From positions 1-64,000 of the forward strand of contig NZ_QQAK01000009.1 in the NCBI RefSeq assembly GCF_003384035.1: 64,000 nucleotides of DNA. The letters are read 5' to 3'. The notes beneath the pieces were generated by a model. The model did not search any database. It saw only the letters and a list, made by a program, of their open reading frames with translations, and was not told where the DNA came from. This DNA comes from Sporosarcina sp. BI001-red (GTDB lineage Bacteria; Bacillota; Bacilli; Bacillales_A; Planococcaceae). Positions 23,677 to 31,523 of this stretch are shown here, in pieces (within the stretch, counting starts at the first letter, position 1; each line of letters starts with the position of its first letter). The translations under genes and the position numbers were made by a program.

Positions 23677-24228
23677 TTATGCAGTCTGTACTTTTGTTGA
23701 AAAATAGAGAATAAAGAATAATTCTGCGACTAGTAACAGCATCATGGAAACATGGGCAGCCGCAGGAAGAGTGAAGAAAAGAATACCTGTAATGGTTAGT
23801 AGAATGAGTAGCAGTGCAGGAAATTTTTCGAGACTGGATATGTTAGAATAAGAGGTGAACTCATCCTCGTTATTACGGATAGCAAGGAAGAGTTTCTGAA
23901 TGATATAGAAAATCATGATCATACCAGCCACCGCTAGTGTTACTAGACTTAATGCGAAGATAGTTCCGATTCCGGTGGATAGTGAAATCGTTTTTATTGA
24001 ATGACCAGTTCCATTTAATAACGCAAAGCCAATGCTGTGCACTATCATGACAAGAACAAAAGGCTGGATGCTTCGAATGGCAGTTATTTCTCTACCTAGA
24101 CTTCTTAATCCAACGTACATCAAACTATAGCCGATAACATTCGTAATGTAGAACAAGAAATCAGTATCCAGGAATTGCAAATTGAATTTAGCGAATACAA
24201 ACAGTACGCCCAGTATGAAAAGTCCCAA
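23677..24228 (-). CDS. Hypothetical polytopic membrane protein
   Basis: 183 residues with about five or six hydrophobic helices (for example LFILGVLFVFAKF, PFVLVMIVHSIGFALL, IGTIFALSLVTLAVAGMIMI, FPALLLILLTITGILFFTL, HVSMMLLLVAELFFILYF). No motif recognised. The start at 24228 is not preceded by a clear ribosome site in what I can see, so the N-terminus is uncertain. It lies immediately outside attachment copy C. Confidence 0.6.
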   Translation of the reverse strand: MGLFILGVLFVFAKFNLQFLDTDFLFYITNVIGYSLMYVGLRSLGREITAIRSIQPFVLVMIVHSIGFALLNGTGHSIKTISLSTGIGTIFALSLVTLAVAGMIMIFYIIQKLFLAIRNNEDEFTSYSNISSLEKFPALLLILLTITGILFFTLPAAAHVSMMLLLVAELFFILYFSTKVQTA

Positions 24229-24352
24229 TAGATTCCTCCAATTGATAAGAGTATGTGTACATAGTTCAATGCATTAATTTTACAATATTCTTACAAATAA
24301 AACAAGGTGATTTCTAAGAAGTCGTTACCTACTAGCTAAGGAGTTTTCACAA

Positions 24353-25198
24353 ATGAATATTGAACTGAAGCTATCATTCCCATACGATTTTGATCGTGCG
24401 CTTGAAAGACTTTCAGGAACGCCGGTAAACGCGGTAGATCTTCAGCAGCGATTGACGCGCGTGCCTATGGAGGCGGGCAATCTGGTAACGGTTCAAGCAA
24501 CAGGGACATTACAAGAGCCAACTTTCCTAATTGAAGGATTAAAGGACGATGAGCAACTCACTCATCTTAAGTGGATTTTTCACTTTGAAGAATCTTTAGA
24601 AGGCATTGCAGCTCATTTTACCCAAACCGATCTTGCACCCATCTTTCTGGAACATATCGGTACACCGCTCGTCAGAAGCTTTTCACTTTATGGAGAGCTG
24701 ATGAAGAGCATCATCCACCAGCAATTAAATATGAAGTTTGCAAATACACTGCTTATGAGGTTTGTAGAAACATTTGGCTTTCAGCAAAAGGGAGTATGGA
24801 GATATCCAGATCCCCAAAGGATTGCCGCGGTTACAGTCGAAGAACTGCGCGAAATGCAGTTCAGTACTAGGAAAGCAGAATATGTCATTGGCCTTTCGCA
24901 AGCAATTACATCCGGGGCATTAAACTTGGAATCGATGCGAACGAAAAGTGATGAGGAAGTAACGACAGAACTCGTTGCTTATCGAGGAGTCGGACCTTGG
25001 ACCGCTCAAGGATTTCTAATGTTTGGTCTCGGTAGACCGAACTTGTTTCCAACTGCGGACATCGGACTTCAAAATGCACTAAAAGTACTTTGGAAATTAG
25101 ATCTCAAACCGACACAAGAGGAAATACGAGCTCGTTTTCCAGAGTGGTCTCCCTATCTAAGTTATGCAGCTTTATATCTTTGGAGAAGTATTGAGTGA
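24353..25198 (+). CDS. DNA-3-methyladenine glycosylase, AlkA/HhH-GPD family (YfjP-like)
   Basis: Base-excision repair enzyme that removes alkylated purines. 281 residues: an N-terminal domain of about 100, then the HhH-GPD domain with SIIHQQLNMKFANTLLMRF, the hairpin VAYRGVGPWTAQGFLMFGLG and catalytic aspartate in FPTADIGLQNAL. ATG 24353 has AAGGAG at about 9 bases. Monocistronic, ending at a terminator. Closest known relative in style is B. subtilis YfjP. Confidence 0.88.
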   Translation: MNIELKLSFPYDFDRALERLSGTPVNAVDLQQRLTRVPMEAGNLVTVQATGTLQEPTFLIEGLKDDEQLTHLKWIFHFEESLEGIAAHFTQTDLAPIFLEHIGTPLVRSFSLYGELMKSIIHQQLNMKFANTLLMRFVETFGFQQKGVWRYPDPQRIAAVTVEELREMQFSTRKAEYVIGLSQAITSGALNLESMRTKSDEEVTTELVAYRGVGPWTAQGFLMFGLGRPNLFPTADIGLQNALKVLWKLDLKPTQEEIRARFPEWSPYLSYAALYLWRSIE

Positions 25199-25205
25199 AA
25201 TGAAA

Positions 25206-25251
25206 AATAAGCAGTGGACTCATGTAAGTGAGTCCGCTGCTTATTTTTTTA
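25206..25251. terminator. Bidirectional terminator between the glycosylase and qoxD
   Basis: Arms AATAAGCAGTGGACTCA (25206-25222) and TGAGTCCGCTGCTTATT (25229-25245), one mismatch, followed by seven T. Confidence 0.9.
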
Positions 25252-25255
25252 GTTC

Positions 25256-25546
25256 TTATTTCACCATATAACCCCAATGCATTGTGAACAATGTCCCGAA
25301 AATCGTGACAAGGCCAACAAACAAGGCGTAAAGGATATTCATATACAGCGTCTTACTCTCTGCGTTCTCTTTCACGTGCATGAAGAGGAACAGCTGCAAG
25401 CTGGCTTGCACAATTGCTGTAACAACGAGAATCGTCAACCCTGCAGCAAATGATAAGTCAAACCATACTGTAACAAGAGCTACAAGTGTGAGTAGAAGGG
25501 AGAATAAGAACCCTAAAACATGTTGTGCTGGAAAAAGTTGTTTCAT
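25256..25546 (-). CDS. qoxD: Quinol oxidase aa3 subunit IV
   Basis: 96-residue protein with three helices (HVLGFLFSLLLTLVALVTVW, AAGLTILVVTAIVQASLQLFLFMHV, ILYALFVGLVTIFGTLFTM), the standard subunit IV layout. Last gene of qoxABCD; its ATG 25546 has AAAGGA upstream, and it begins one base after the qoxC stop. Small subunit supporting assembly of the terminal oxidase. Confidence 0.92.
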   Translation of the reverse strand: MKQLFPAQHVLGFLFSLLLTLVALVTVWFDLSFAAGLTILVVTAIVQASLQLFLFMHVKENAESKTLYMNILYALFVGLVTIFGTLFTMHWGYMVK

Positions 25547-25547
25547 C

Positions 25548-26144
25548 TTACATCAGTCCTTTCAAATAGACGAAGCTGAAGATGAAAATCCAAACAACGT
25601 CAAGAAAGTGCCAATACAATGAGAAGATGAACGACTTATTCGCAGTTTCTGGTGTAAATCCACGCTTTTTGATTTGTAGTAAAATCGAGCCGCCCCAAAG
25701 CAGACCGAACGTTACGTGCAAACCGTGTGTTCCTAGAAGAGTGAATAGGGCAGATAGGAATCCGCTCGTCTGAATCGTTGCGCCTTCGCCAACATACGTT
25801 ACGAATTCATATACTTCGACTCCAAGGAATGCCGCACCAAGGACTAACGTGATGCCAAAGAACGTCATCATCGGCTTTTTCAAGCCAAGTCGCATGGCGT
25901 GTACGCCTAATCCAATCGTGAAACTACTCGAAAGAAGCAAGATCGTTTCGATCATGACTGGACTTAGATGGAACAAATCAGAAGCAGAAGGTCCAACATT
26001 CGTATTCGTTTGTAACGTAAAGTACACGGCAAACAAAGTAGAGAAGAGGGCGATTTCCGCCCCCAAGAAGATCCAAAATCCGAGGATCTTCATTTTGTTT
26101 TCTTCGGTACTATATTCCAAAGGTACTGAGTGATCAATTTTCAT
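25548..26144 (-). CDS. qoxC: Quinol oxidase aa3 subunit III
   Basis: About 198 residues with five helices; seen are KILGFWIFLGAEIALFSTLFAVYF, the LLLSSSFTIGLGVHAMRLG segment, GTHGLHVTFGLLWG and YWHFLDVVWIFIFSFVYL, typical of heme-copper oxidase subunit III. ATG 26144 (MKIDHSVPLEYSTE) is preferred to the longer frame because AGGTGAAC lies just upstream; it then overlaps the qoxB end by 11 bases. Confidence 0.93.
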   Translation of the reverse strand: MKIDHSVPLEYSTEENKMKILGFWIFLGAEIALFSTLFAVYFTLQTNTNVGPSASDLFHLSPVMIETILLLSSSFTIGLGVHAMRLGLKKPMMTFFGITLVLGAAFLGVEVYEFVTYVGEGATIQTSGFLSALFTLLGTHGLHVTFGLLWGGSILLQIKKRGFTPETANKSFIFSLYWHFLDVVWIFIFSFVYLKGLM

Positions 26145-28083
26145 GCTGTTCACCTCGCAATGCGTTTTCTGTTCGTTCGATTTCTTCAACAGAAATGTAA
26201 TGACCATGATCTTTTTCGAATGAGCGGTATGCCATTGTTCCTAAAATCACAACTCCAAGTATGATAGCCGGAATCCACCAGCTGAATACCATGAAGAAGC
26301 CCCATAAGAAGAACGCAGCACCCATGATGATAGGAAGACCGCTATTATTCGGCATATGAATCGGTTCGTACTTACCACTCGTGAGTGATTTTCCTTCTTT
26401 TTTCGCAAACCAGTGAGCATCTAATTTATTCACAGTAGGGATCAGCGCAAAGTTATATTCAGGTACTGGGCTATGTGTGCTCCATTCAAGTGAACGTGCA
26501 TCCCATGGATCGCCCTTTATATTTCGTGGACTGTAACGAACACTCCAGTAAATATTGTACACAAGAATGATAAAACCGATCGCAAGACCGACTGCACCGA
26601 CCATCGACAACATGTTGAGTGGGCCGTAACCAGTACTTTCTGAATACGTATACATCCGACGTGTCATTCCGTTTAGTCCAAGAATGAAGAGAGGGAAGAA
26701 CGTAACGTTAAAGCTGATTATGATAAACCAAAATGATAGTTTTCCGAGCTTTTCGTTTAACATGAAACCGAATACTTTCGGGAACCAGTAATGGAACCCT
26801 GCAATTACCCCGAACACAGTACCAGGAATCAATACATAGTGGAAATGGGCAACTAAGAACATCGTATTATGATACTGGTAGTCAGCACTTGCCATCGCAA
26901 GCATGACACCTGTAACGCCACCAATTGTGAAAATTGGAATGAATGCCAGAGCATACAGCATAGGTGTCGTGAAGCTGATCTTACCTTTACGTAACGTGAA
27001 CAACCAGTTGAATATTTTCACACCGGTCGGTATCGCAATCGCCATCGTTGTGATGGAGAAGACACTGTTGACCATAACGCCGTGACCCATTGTATAGAAG
27101 TGGTGAGCCCATACAACGAACGATAGAAGCGAAATCGCAACCATACTGACGACCATGGATTTATAGCCATACAGGTTTTTACGAGCAAATGTAGATATGA
27201 TTTCACTGTAAATACCGAAGGCTGGCAAAATAACGATATACACTTCAGGATGTCCCCAAACCCAGAACAAGTTGGCCCAAAGCATATCCATACCGCCACT
27301 TTGCATGGCGAAGAATTGAGTACCAAATTGACGATCAAGTGTCATCAATGCAAGAGCTACTGTTAAAACAGGGAATGCAAAGACGATAATGACGTTTGTG
27401 ATCAAGACAGACCACGTAAACATCGGCATTTTCATGAGTGTCATACCAGGTGCACGCATTTTCAAAATTGTCACCAAGAAGTTGATACCTGTTAGCAGGG
27501 TACCGATTCCGGCAATTTGCAATGCGAGTGAATAGTAGTTATTTCCGACAGTCGGGCTGAACTCCAGACTTGCAAGTGGGAAGTATGCAGACCATCCAGC
27601 ATCTGGGGAACCACCAATGACGAACGAAATATTGAATAGCATAGCACCAGCAAAGAAGAGCCAGAAGCTGATTGCGTTTAATCGTGGGAATGCAACATCT
27701 CGTGCTCCGATTTGAAGTGGAATCACGACGTTCATTAATCCGATAATGAACGGCATTGCCATAAACAGGATCATAATAACCCCGTGTGTTGTAAAGATTT
27801 CATTGTAATGCTGACCGTCTAGCAATCCGTTATCAGGAATTGCTGTCTGAGCACGCATAAGTAGTGCATCGACGCCTCCACGGAAAAGCATAAGGAGGGC
27901 AGCGAGAACGTACATAACTCCGATTTTTTTATGGTCAACAGTAGTTAACCAGTTCGTCCAAAGCCAGTTCCACTTTTTAAAGTATGTGAGCGCAATCGGA
28001 ATCGCGAGAGATACAACAACAATACTTACCATCGCTGCGTAAATCATCGGTTCTCCGGTTACGAAAAATTCGTCCCATTTCAT
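26134..28083 (-). CDS. qoxB: Quinol oxidase aa3 subunit I (catalytic)
   Basis: 649-residue heme-copper oxidase subunit carrying the low-spin heme and the heme a3-CuB centre; reduces oxygen to water and pumps protons. Markers: TTHGVIMILFMAMPFIIGL with a heme ligand, WGHPEVYIVILPAFGIYSE with CuB histidine and cross-linked tyrosine, WAHHFYTMG with two CuB histidines, and HFHYVLIPGTVFG with the heme histidines. ATG 28083 follows AAAGGAG. Second gene of the operon. Confidence 0.96.
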   Translation of the reverse strand: MKWDEFFVTGEPMIYAAMVSIVVVSLAIPIALTYFKKWNWLWTNWLTTVDHKKIGVMYVLAALLMLFRGGVDALLMRAQTAIPDNGLLDGQHYNEIFTTHGVIMILFMAMPFIIGLMNVVIPLQIGARDVAFPRLNAISFWLFFAGAMLFNISFVIGGSPDAGWSAYFPLASLEFSPTVGNNYYSLALQIAGIGTLLTGINFLVTILKMRAPGMTLMKMPMFTWSVLITNVIIVFAFPVLTVALALMTLDRQFGTQFFAMQSGGMDMLWANLFWVWGHPEVYIVILPAFGIYSEIISTFARKNLYGYKSMVVSMVAISLLSFVVWAHHFYTMGHGVMVNSVFSITTMAIAIPTGVKIFNWLFTLRKGKISFTTPMLYALAFIPIFTIGGVTGVMLAMASADYQYHNTMFLVAHFHYVLIPGTVFGVIAGFHYWFPKVFGFMLNEKLGKLSFWFIIISFNVTFFPLFILGLNGMTRRMYTYSESTGYGPLNMLSMVGAVGLAIGFIILVYNIYWSVRYSPRNIKGDPWDARSLEWSTHSPVPEYNFALIPTVNKLDAHWFAKKEGKSLTSGKYEPIHMPNNSGLPIIMGAAFFLWGFFMVFSWWIPAIILGVVILGTMAYRSFEKDHGHYISVEEIERTENALRGEQHEN

Positions 28084-28146
28084 ATCGTTGAACTCCTTTC
28101 GTTTGTTACGTAATTGAAGGGTAGGTTGGAATTGCTATGCATGCAC

Positions 28147-29070
28147 TTAGTGAGCATCATGATCCATATCCATATCCATATCTTCATGTCCTTTGTCCTT
28201 ATCACCAGTAGATGTAGATCCACCATGATGATGTCCACCATGATCCATTTCAGGAGCAGGTCTAAATTCAAGGTGGTTAGAAGAATATGTCTTGCGACCA
28301 ACCTGTTCAGCTTTTAACAAATTGTCGAACTCATCTTCAGTGAGTTTTGGAGCTGTTGCTTTAACGTCAGCAACCCATTCCTTATAATCAGCATCGGACA
28401 GAGCTTGTGCTTCAAACTCCATTTGGGCAAAACCTTTACCACTGAAGTTCGAGTTTTTCCCCATAAATGATCCGGGGACGTCTGCAGACATATGGATTTT
28501 AGTGACCATGTCACTCATCGCATATTTTTGGCCTGCTAATTGTGGAATCCAGAAACTTGTAATCGGGCCATATGAATACAATCTGAATTCAATCGGGCGG
28601 TTCGCAGGGAAATTCACATAGTTTACTGTCTCAATTCCTTCTTCTGGATAGCTGAAATGCCATTTCCAGTTGGAAGAAGAAGCGTATATGACAACTGGTT
28701 TTTGATCTGCATAAGCGACAGATTTCTGCTCCACTGTACTAGTGGAAGATACTGTGACAAATGAAAGGACAACAACGAGAATTACAGGAATCGCTGTCCA
28801 AATAATTTCTAACCATTTGTTGCCTTCTTCGTGTGGCGGTTCGTAATCGTCGTTCAGTTTCGAAGCGCGATACTTCACTAGAACAACTGTGTAAAGTACA
28901 TAGACAACGAAAAGGATGCCTGCCATCATAGCCATAGAGAACAGGATCGTACTCGATAATGTCCTAGCTTGCGGTCCTTTTGGATCGAATATGAGTAGTG
29001 GGTTGTCACAACCGGCAAGGAAAATGGCTGTAATAGAAAATAGCGTAAGAGCTATCCACTTTTTCTTCAT
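28147..29070 (-). CDS. qoxA: Quinol oxidase aa3 subunit II, with His/Met/Asp-rich tail
   Basis: 307-residue lipoprotein: signal with LAGCDN lipobox, two helices, then the periplasmic-type cupredoxin domain. The CuA ligand motif is absent (no cysteine pair; GKNSNFSGKGFAQMEFEA stands there), which marks a quinol rather than cytochrome c oxidase. The C-terminus beyond residue 270 is odd: MDHGGHHHGG, a Ser/Thr/Lys spacer, then GHEDMDMDMDHDAH, with seven histidines in about 35 residues. ATG 29070 follows GAGAGGAG. First gene of qoxABCD. Confidence 0.94.
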   Translation of the reverse strand: MKKKWIALTLFSITAIFLAGCDNPLLIFDPKGPQARTLSSTILFSMAMMAGILFVVYVLYTVVLVKYRASKLNDDYEPPHEEGNKWLEIIWTAIPVILVVVLSFVTVSSTSTVEQKSVAYADQKPVVIYASSSNWKWHFSYPEEGIETVNYVNFPANRPIEFRLYSYGPITSFWIPQLAGQKYAMSDMVTKIHMSADVPGSFMGKNSNFSGKGFAQMEFEAQALSDADYKEWVADVKATAPKLTEDEFDNLLKAEQVGRKTYSSNHLEFRPAPEMDHGGHHHGGSTSTGDKDKGHEDMDMDMDHDAH

Positions 29071-29422
29071 GATAGAACTCCTCTCAATGGTGAAATGGTA
29101 ACAAAGGGAGTCGAATTAGTTTGATATCAAACTATATTCTGATAGTTAAAAACAACTCGTGTTTTTCAATTAAATGTAATTGACTCCCGTGCGAACTTTA
29201 TAATAGTCCCGTATAAACGATAATTCAATGCTCAGTTGGCTATGTCACAAAAGGTTCTTATCTATTCGGATTCAGGAGCGAACAAGTTGCGTTACCCATT
29301 AAATGGGTGTTATTATAAGACGAATTTGCTCAGTGAAGTTATTTGAAATATAGAGTTTGTTTGGTAAGTCGGACAGTTTTGAGGATTATAGAAGTGACAA
29401 GGTTGTCCATTTTTGGGCAAAC
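29071..29422. other. qoxA upstream region
   Basis: No gene supported (the frame 29357-29563 lacks a ribosome site and runs across a terminator). It holds the perfect 14-base palindrome at 29119-29132 and a second short palindrome ACCCATTAAATGGGT near 29295. The qox promoter must lie here on the minus strand; I did not find a strong -35/-10 pair. Confidence 0.5.
29119..29132. promoter_or_regulatory. Perfect 14-base palindrome upstream of qoxA
   Basis: GTTTGATATCAAAC, about 50 bases before the qoxA start. The size and symmetry suit a dimeric regulator's operator. No known consensus is matched. Confidence 0.4.
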
Positions 29423-29468
29423 AAAAACAGCTTTTCTTTTCGCATTTTGCAAAAGAAAAGCTGTTTTA
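29423..29468 (-). terminator. Terminator of the 47-residue gene
   Basis: Arms AAAACAGCTTTTCTTTT (29424-29440) and complement (29451-29467), 10-base loop; on the minus strand followed by TTTTTGTTT. About 50 bases past the stop of the small gene. Confidence 0.85.
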
Positions 29469-29518
29469 TGTACCAGTGTCATTGTGAAAAGTATGCTGAG
29501 CAAGTTGCGTCTTCAAAA

Positions 29519-29662
29519 TTAGTTAACGACCTCTTGAGTCAGTTCTTCGTCTTTAAAATATAGGAAGTGTTCTTCATCTAATTCTCTCATACGTTCTTTG
29601 TTCAAGCCTGCTGCCAAATTCCCTTCAAAAATTGTTTCCCACCAAGTATCAGTTGTTGTCAT
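29519..29662 (-). CDS. Small acidic protein of 47 residues, unknown function
   Basis: ATG 29662, preceded by AAGGGAGGAAC at proper spacing, opens a frame MTTTDTWWETIFEGNLAAGL and continues NKERMRELDEEHFLYFKDEE to a stop at 29519. It is acidic, has a tandem tryptophan and two phenylalanine/tyrosine-rich turns, no cysteine and no membrane helix. A strong terminator lies about 50 bases downstream on the same strand, so the unit RBS-ORF-terminator is complete. Not recognised. It lies alone between qoxA and the aldehyde dehydrogenase, pointing the same way as qox. Confidence 0.7.
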   Translation of the reverse strand: MTTTDTWWETIFEGNLAAGLNKERMRELDEEHFLYFKDEELTQEVVN

Positions 29663-29988
29663 GATAAGTTCCTCCCTTAAAGAATGTGGTTGGTTGCTTG
29701 TTATACACTCTTTACCCTAACTCTGTTTGCCTCAAAACGTAGTTCAGAAAAAAAGCTCCGATAGTCCTGTCCAAAACTTCCAATTTTGTAGAACTGCCTG
29801 ATGAAGTTAGTATATGTTCCGACAGCAGTTGCTAACCTGCGCATTTTGTCGGAATTAACGTTAACGAAAACAGATCCTTTTGAATGATTGACTTTTAAAT
29901 AGGTTTTTGATATTACGCAGTTTGGATTTTTGCGTAACACCCGAAAGGTCGTTAAGATAGAAGGAACCGCTTAAGAGGAGGAACGTTC
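29663..29988. other. Gap between the 47-residue gene and aldH
   Basis: No convincing gene. The minus-strand frame 29701-29940 starts at GTG with no ribosome site and is not accepted. The right end carries the aldH ribosome site (AGAGGAGG). Promoters for the two divergent neighbours are presumably here. Confidence 0.45.
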
Positions 29989-31377
29989 ATGAACTTTACA
30001 TCTAAAGACATAGAATCGATGATTGAGCGCCAACATGATTTTTATTTTTCAGGGGCAACCCGTCCTATTGAATTCAGAAAAGAAATGTTGATTCGTCTGA
30101 AAGCTGCGATTCAAGCACATGAGCAAGACATCGAAGAAGCGCTCTACCGAGACTTACGGAAAAATCCTTTTGAATCGTATGTAACTGAAATCAGGTTTGT
30201 TCTTTCAAGCATCGGCCACGTGCTGAAACATTTAGATGAATGGATGGAACCCGAAATAGCCAAAACTCCCCTCTATTTACAACCGGGGAAAAGCTATGTC
30301 ATCCGAGAGCCATATGGATCGGTTTTAGTGATTGGACCGTTCAATTATCCATTTCAATTAGTCATGGAGCCAATCGTAGGTGCGTTAGCTGCTGGAAACT
30401 GTGTAATTGCAAAACCATCCGAATCGGCACCGCATACTGCTGCTGTTGTAAGAAAAATTTTAGAACAGCAATTTCCGCCAGAGTATGTCCGTGTTGTAGA
30501 AGGGGCAAAAGAAGAAACTTCAGCCTTGATACATGCATCGTTTGATTCGATTTTCTTTACTGGCAGTGTAGCTGTAGGAAAAATCGTCATGAAAGCGGCG
30601 TCGGAACGTCTAACACCTGTGACACTTGAACTAGGTGGCAAGAGTCCTGCAATTGTCGATCATACAGCCAATTTGAAAATTGCTGCTGAACGGATAGTAT
30701 GGGGGAAATTTTCAAATGCAGGTCAAACCTGTGTCGCACCAGATTATGTAGTGGCTCATAAAGCAATTAAGGAACCGCTCTTAAAAGAGATTAAAAAGAC
30801 GATTCGACGTTTTTATGGAAAAGATGCATCTACAAGCAAGGATTACGGCCGGATCATTAATGAGAAACAATTCAATCGTTTGCAAACTATCCTTGAAAAA
30901 GAACAACACACTGTAAGTGCTGGAGGAAAGACTGACAAGGCGGACTTATATATTGAACCGACTGTCCTTGATGGTATTCGTTTTGACAGTCCTTCTATGG
31001 AAGATGAATTATTCGGACCGATTCTCCCGGTACTGGAGTATGAAAACTTGGGAGCCGTCTTACATCAGATTCGTAAAATGCCGAAACCACTTGCTGGGTA
31101 TATATTCACTGAAAATGAGGAAGCTGCTGAATACTTCACGGATCAGCTTCCATTTGGTGGTGGATGTATTAATGATACGATCTCCCATGTCGGCAATATC
31201 CACTTACCGTTTGGTGGGGTGGGTTCCTCTGGACAAGGTAATTATCATGGGAAAGCAAGCTTTGACGTATTCACCCACGAAAAAGCAATGATGAATCGCA
31301 GTACTGCAATTCCAATGAGGGCTGCTTTTCCTCCATACGGCAATAAGCTTAAATTCATTAAACCGCTGATTCGTTAA
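29989..31377 (+). CDS. Class 3-type aldehyde dehydrogenase (AldH/YwdH-like)
   Basis: NAD(P)-dependent oxidation of an aldehyde to the acid; the class prefers medium or long aliphatic and aromatic aldehydes. 462 residues. Motifs: VIGPFNYPFQLVMEPIVGAL, FTGSVAVGKIVMKAA (cofactor loop), LELGGKSPAIVD with the general-base glutamate, and NAGQTCVAPDY with the nucleophilic cysteine. The C-terminus (FIKPLIR) is of the class 3 type, with a hydrophobic end. ATG 29989 follows AGAGGAGGAAC. Monocistronic. Confidence 0.92.
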   Translation: MNFTSKDIESMIERQHDFYFSGATRPIEFRKEMLIRLKAAIQAHEQDIEEALYRDLRKNPFESYVTEIRFVLSSIGHVLKHLDEWMEPEIAKTPLYLQPGKSYVIREPYGSVLVIGPFNYPFQLVMEPIVGALAAGNCVIAKPSESAPHTAAVVRKILEQQFPPEYVRVVEGAKEETSALIHASFDSIFFTGSVAVGKIVMKAASERLTPVTLELGGKSPAIVDHTANLKIAAERIVWGKFSNAGQTCVAPDYVVAHKAIKEPLLKEIKKTIRRFYGKDASTSKDYGRIINEKQFNRLQTILEKEQHTVSAGGKTDKADLYIEPTVLDGIRFDSPSMEDELFGPILPVLEYENLGAVLHQIRKMPKPLAGYIFTENEEAAEYFTDQLPFGGGCINDTISHVGNIHLPFGGVGSSGQGNYHGKASFDVFTHEKAMMNRSTAIPMRAAFPPYGNKLKFIKPLIR

Positions 31378-31391
31378 GAACAGCGGTTTTT
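31360..31391 (+). terminator. Terminator of the aldehyde dehydrogenase gene
   Basis: Arms AAACCGCTG (31360-31368) and CAGCGGTTT (31381-31389), followed by T; the stem begins inside the last codons. Confidence 0.8.
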
Positions 31392-31413
31392 CATATGATT
31401 TGTTAATTCAGCC

Positions 31414-31442
31414 ATGACGTAGGCCTTAAAAAAACGTATAAT
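31414..31442 (+). promoter_or_regulatory. Candidate sigma-A promoter of murE
   Basis: ATGACG (31414-31419), 17-base spacer, perfect TATAAT (31437-31442). The -35 is weak. It lies 82 bases before the murE start. Confidence 0.5.
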
Positions 31443-31523
31443 GGTTTTATTGCCTGAAAAAACAGCAGTAGGTTGAACATCAAATGGTTACCACTGCAAG
31501 GTACGGCTGAACGGAGGAGTAAT

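Noticed and set aside
29357-29563. 68-residue plus-strand frame
   Set aside because: No ribosome site and it runs straight through the strong 29423-29468 hairpin and antisense to the better supported 47-residue gene.
29701-29940. 79-residue minus-strand frame between the small gene and aldH
   Set aside because: GTG start without ribosome site, no recognisable features; likely chance.
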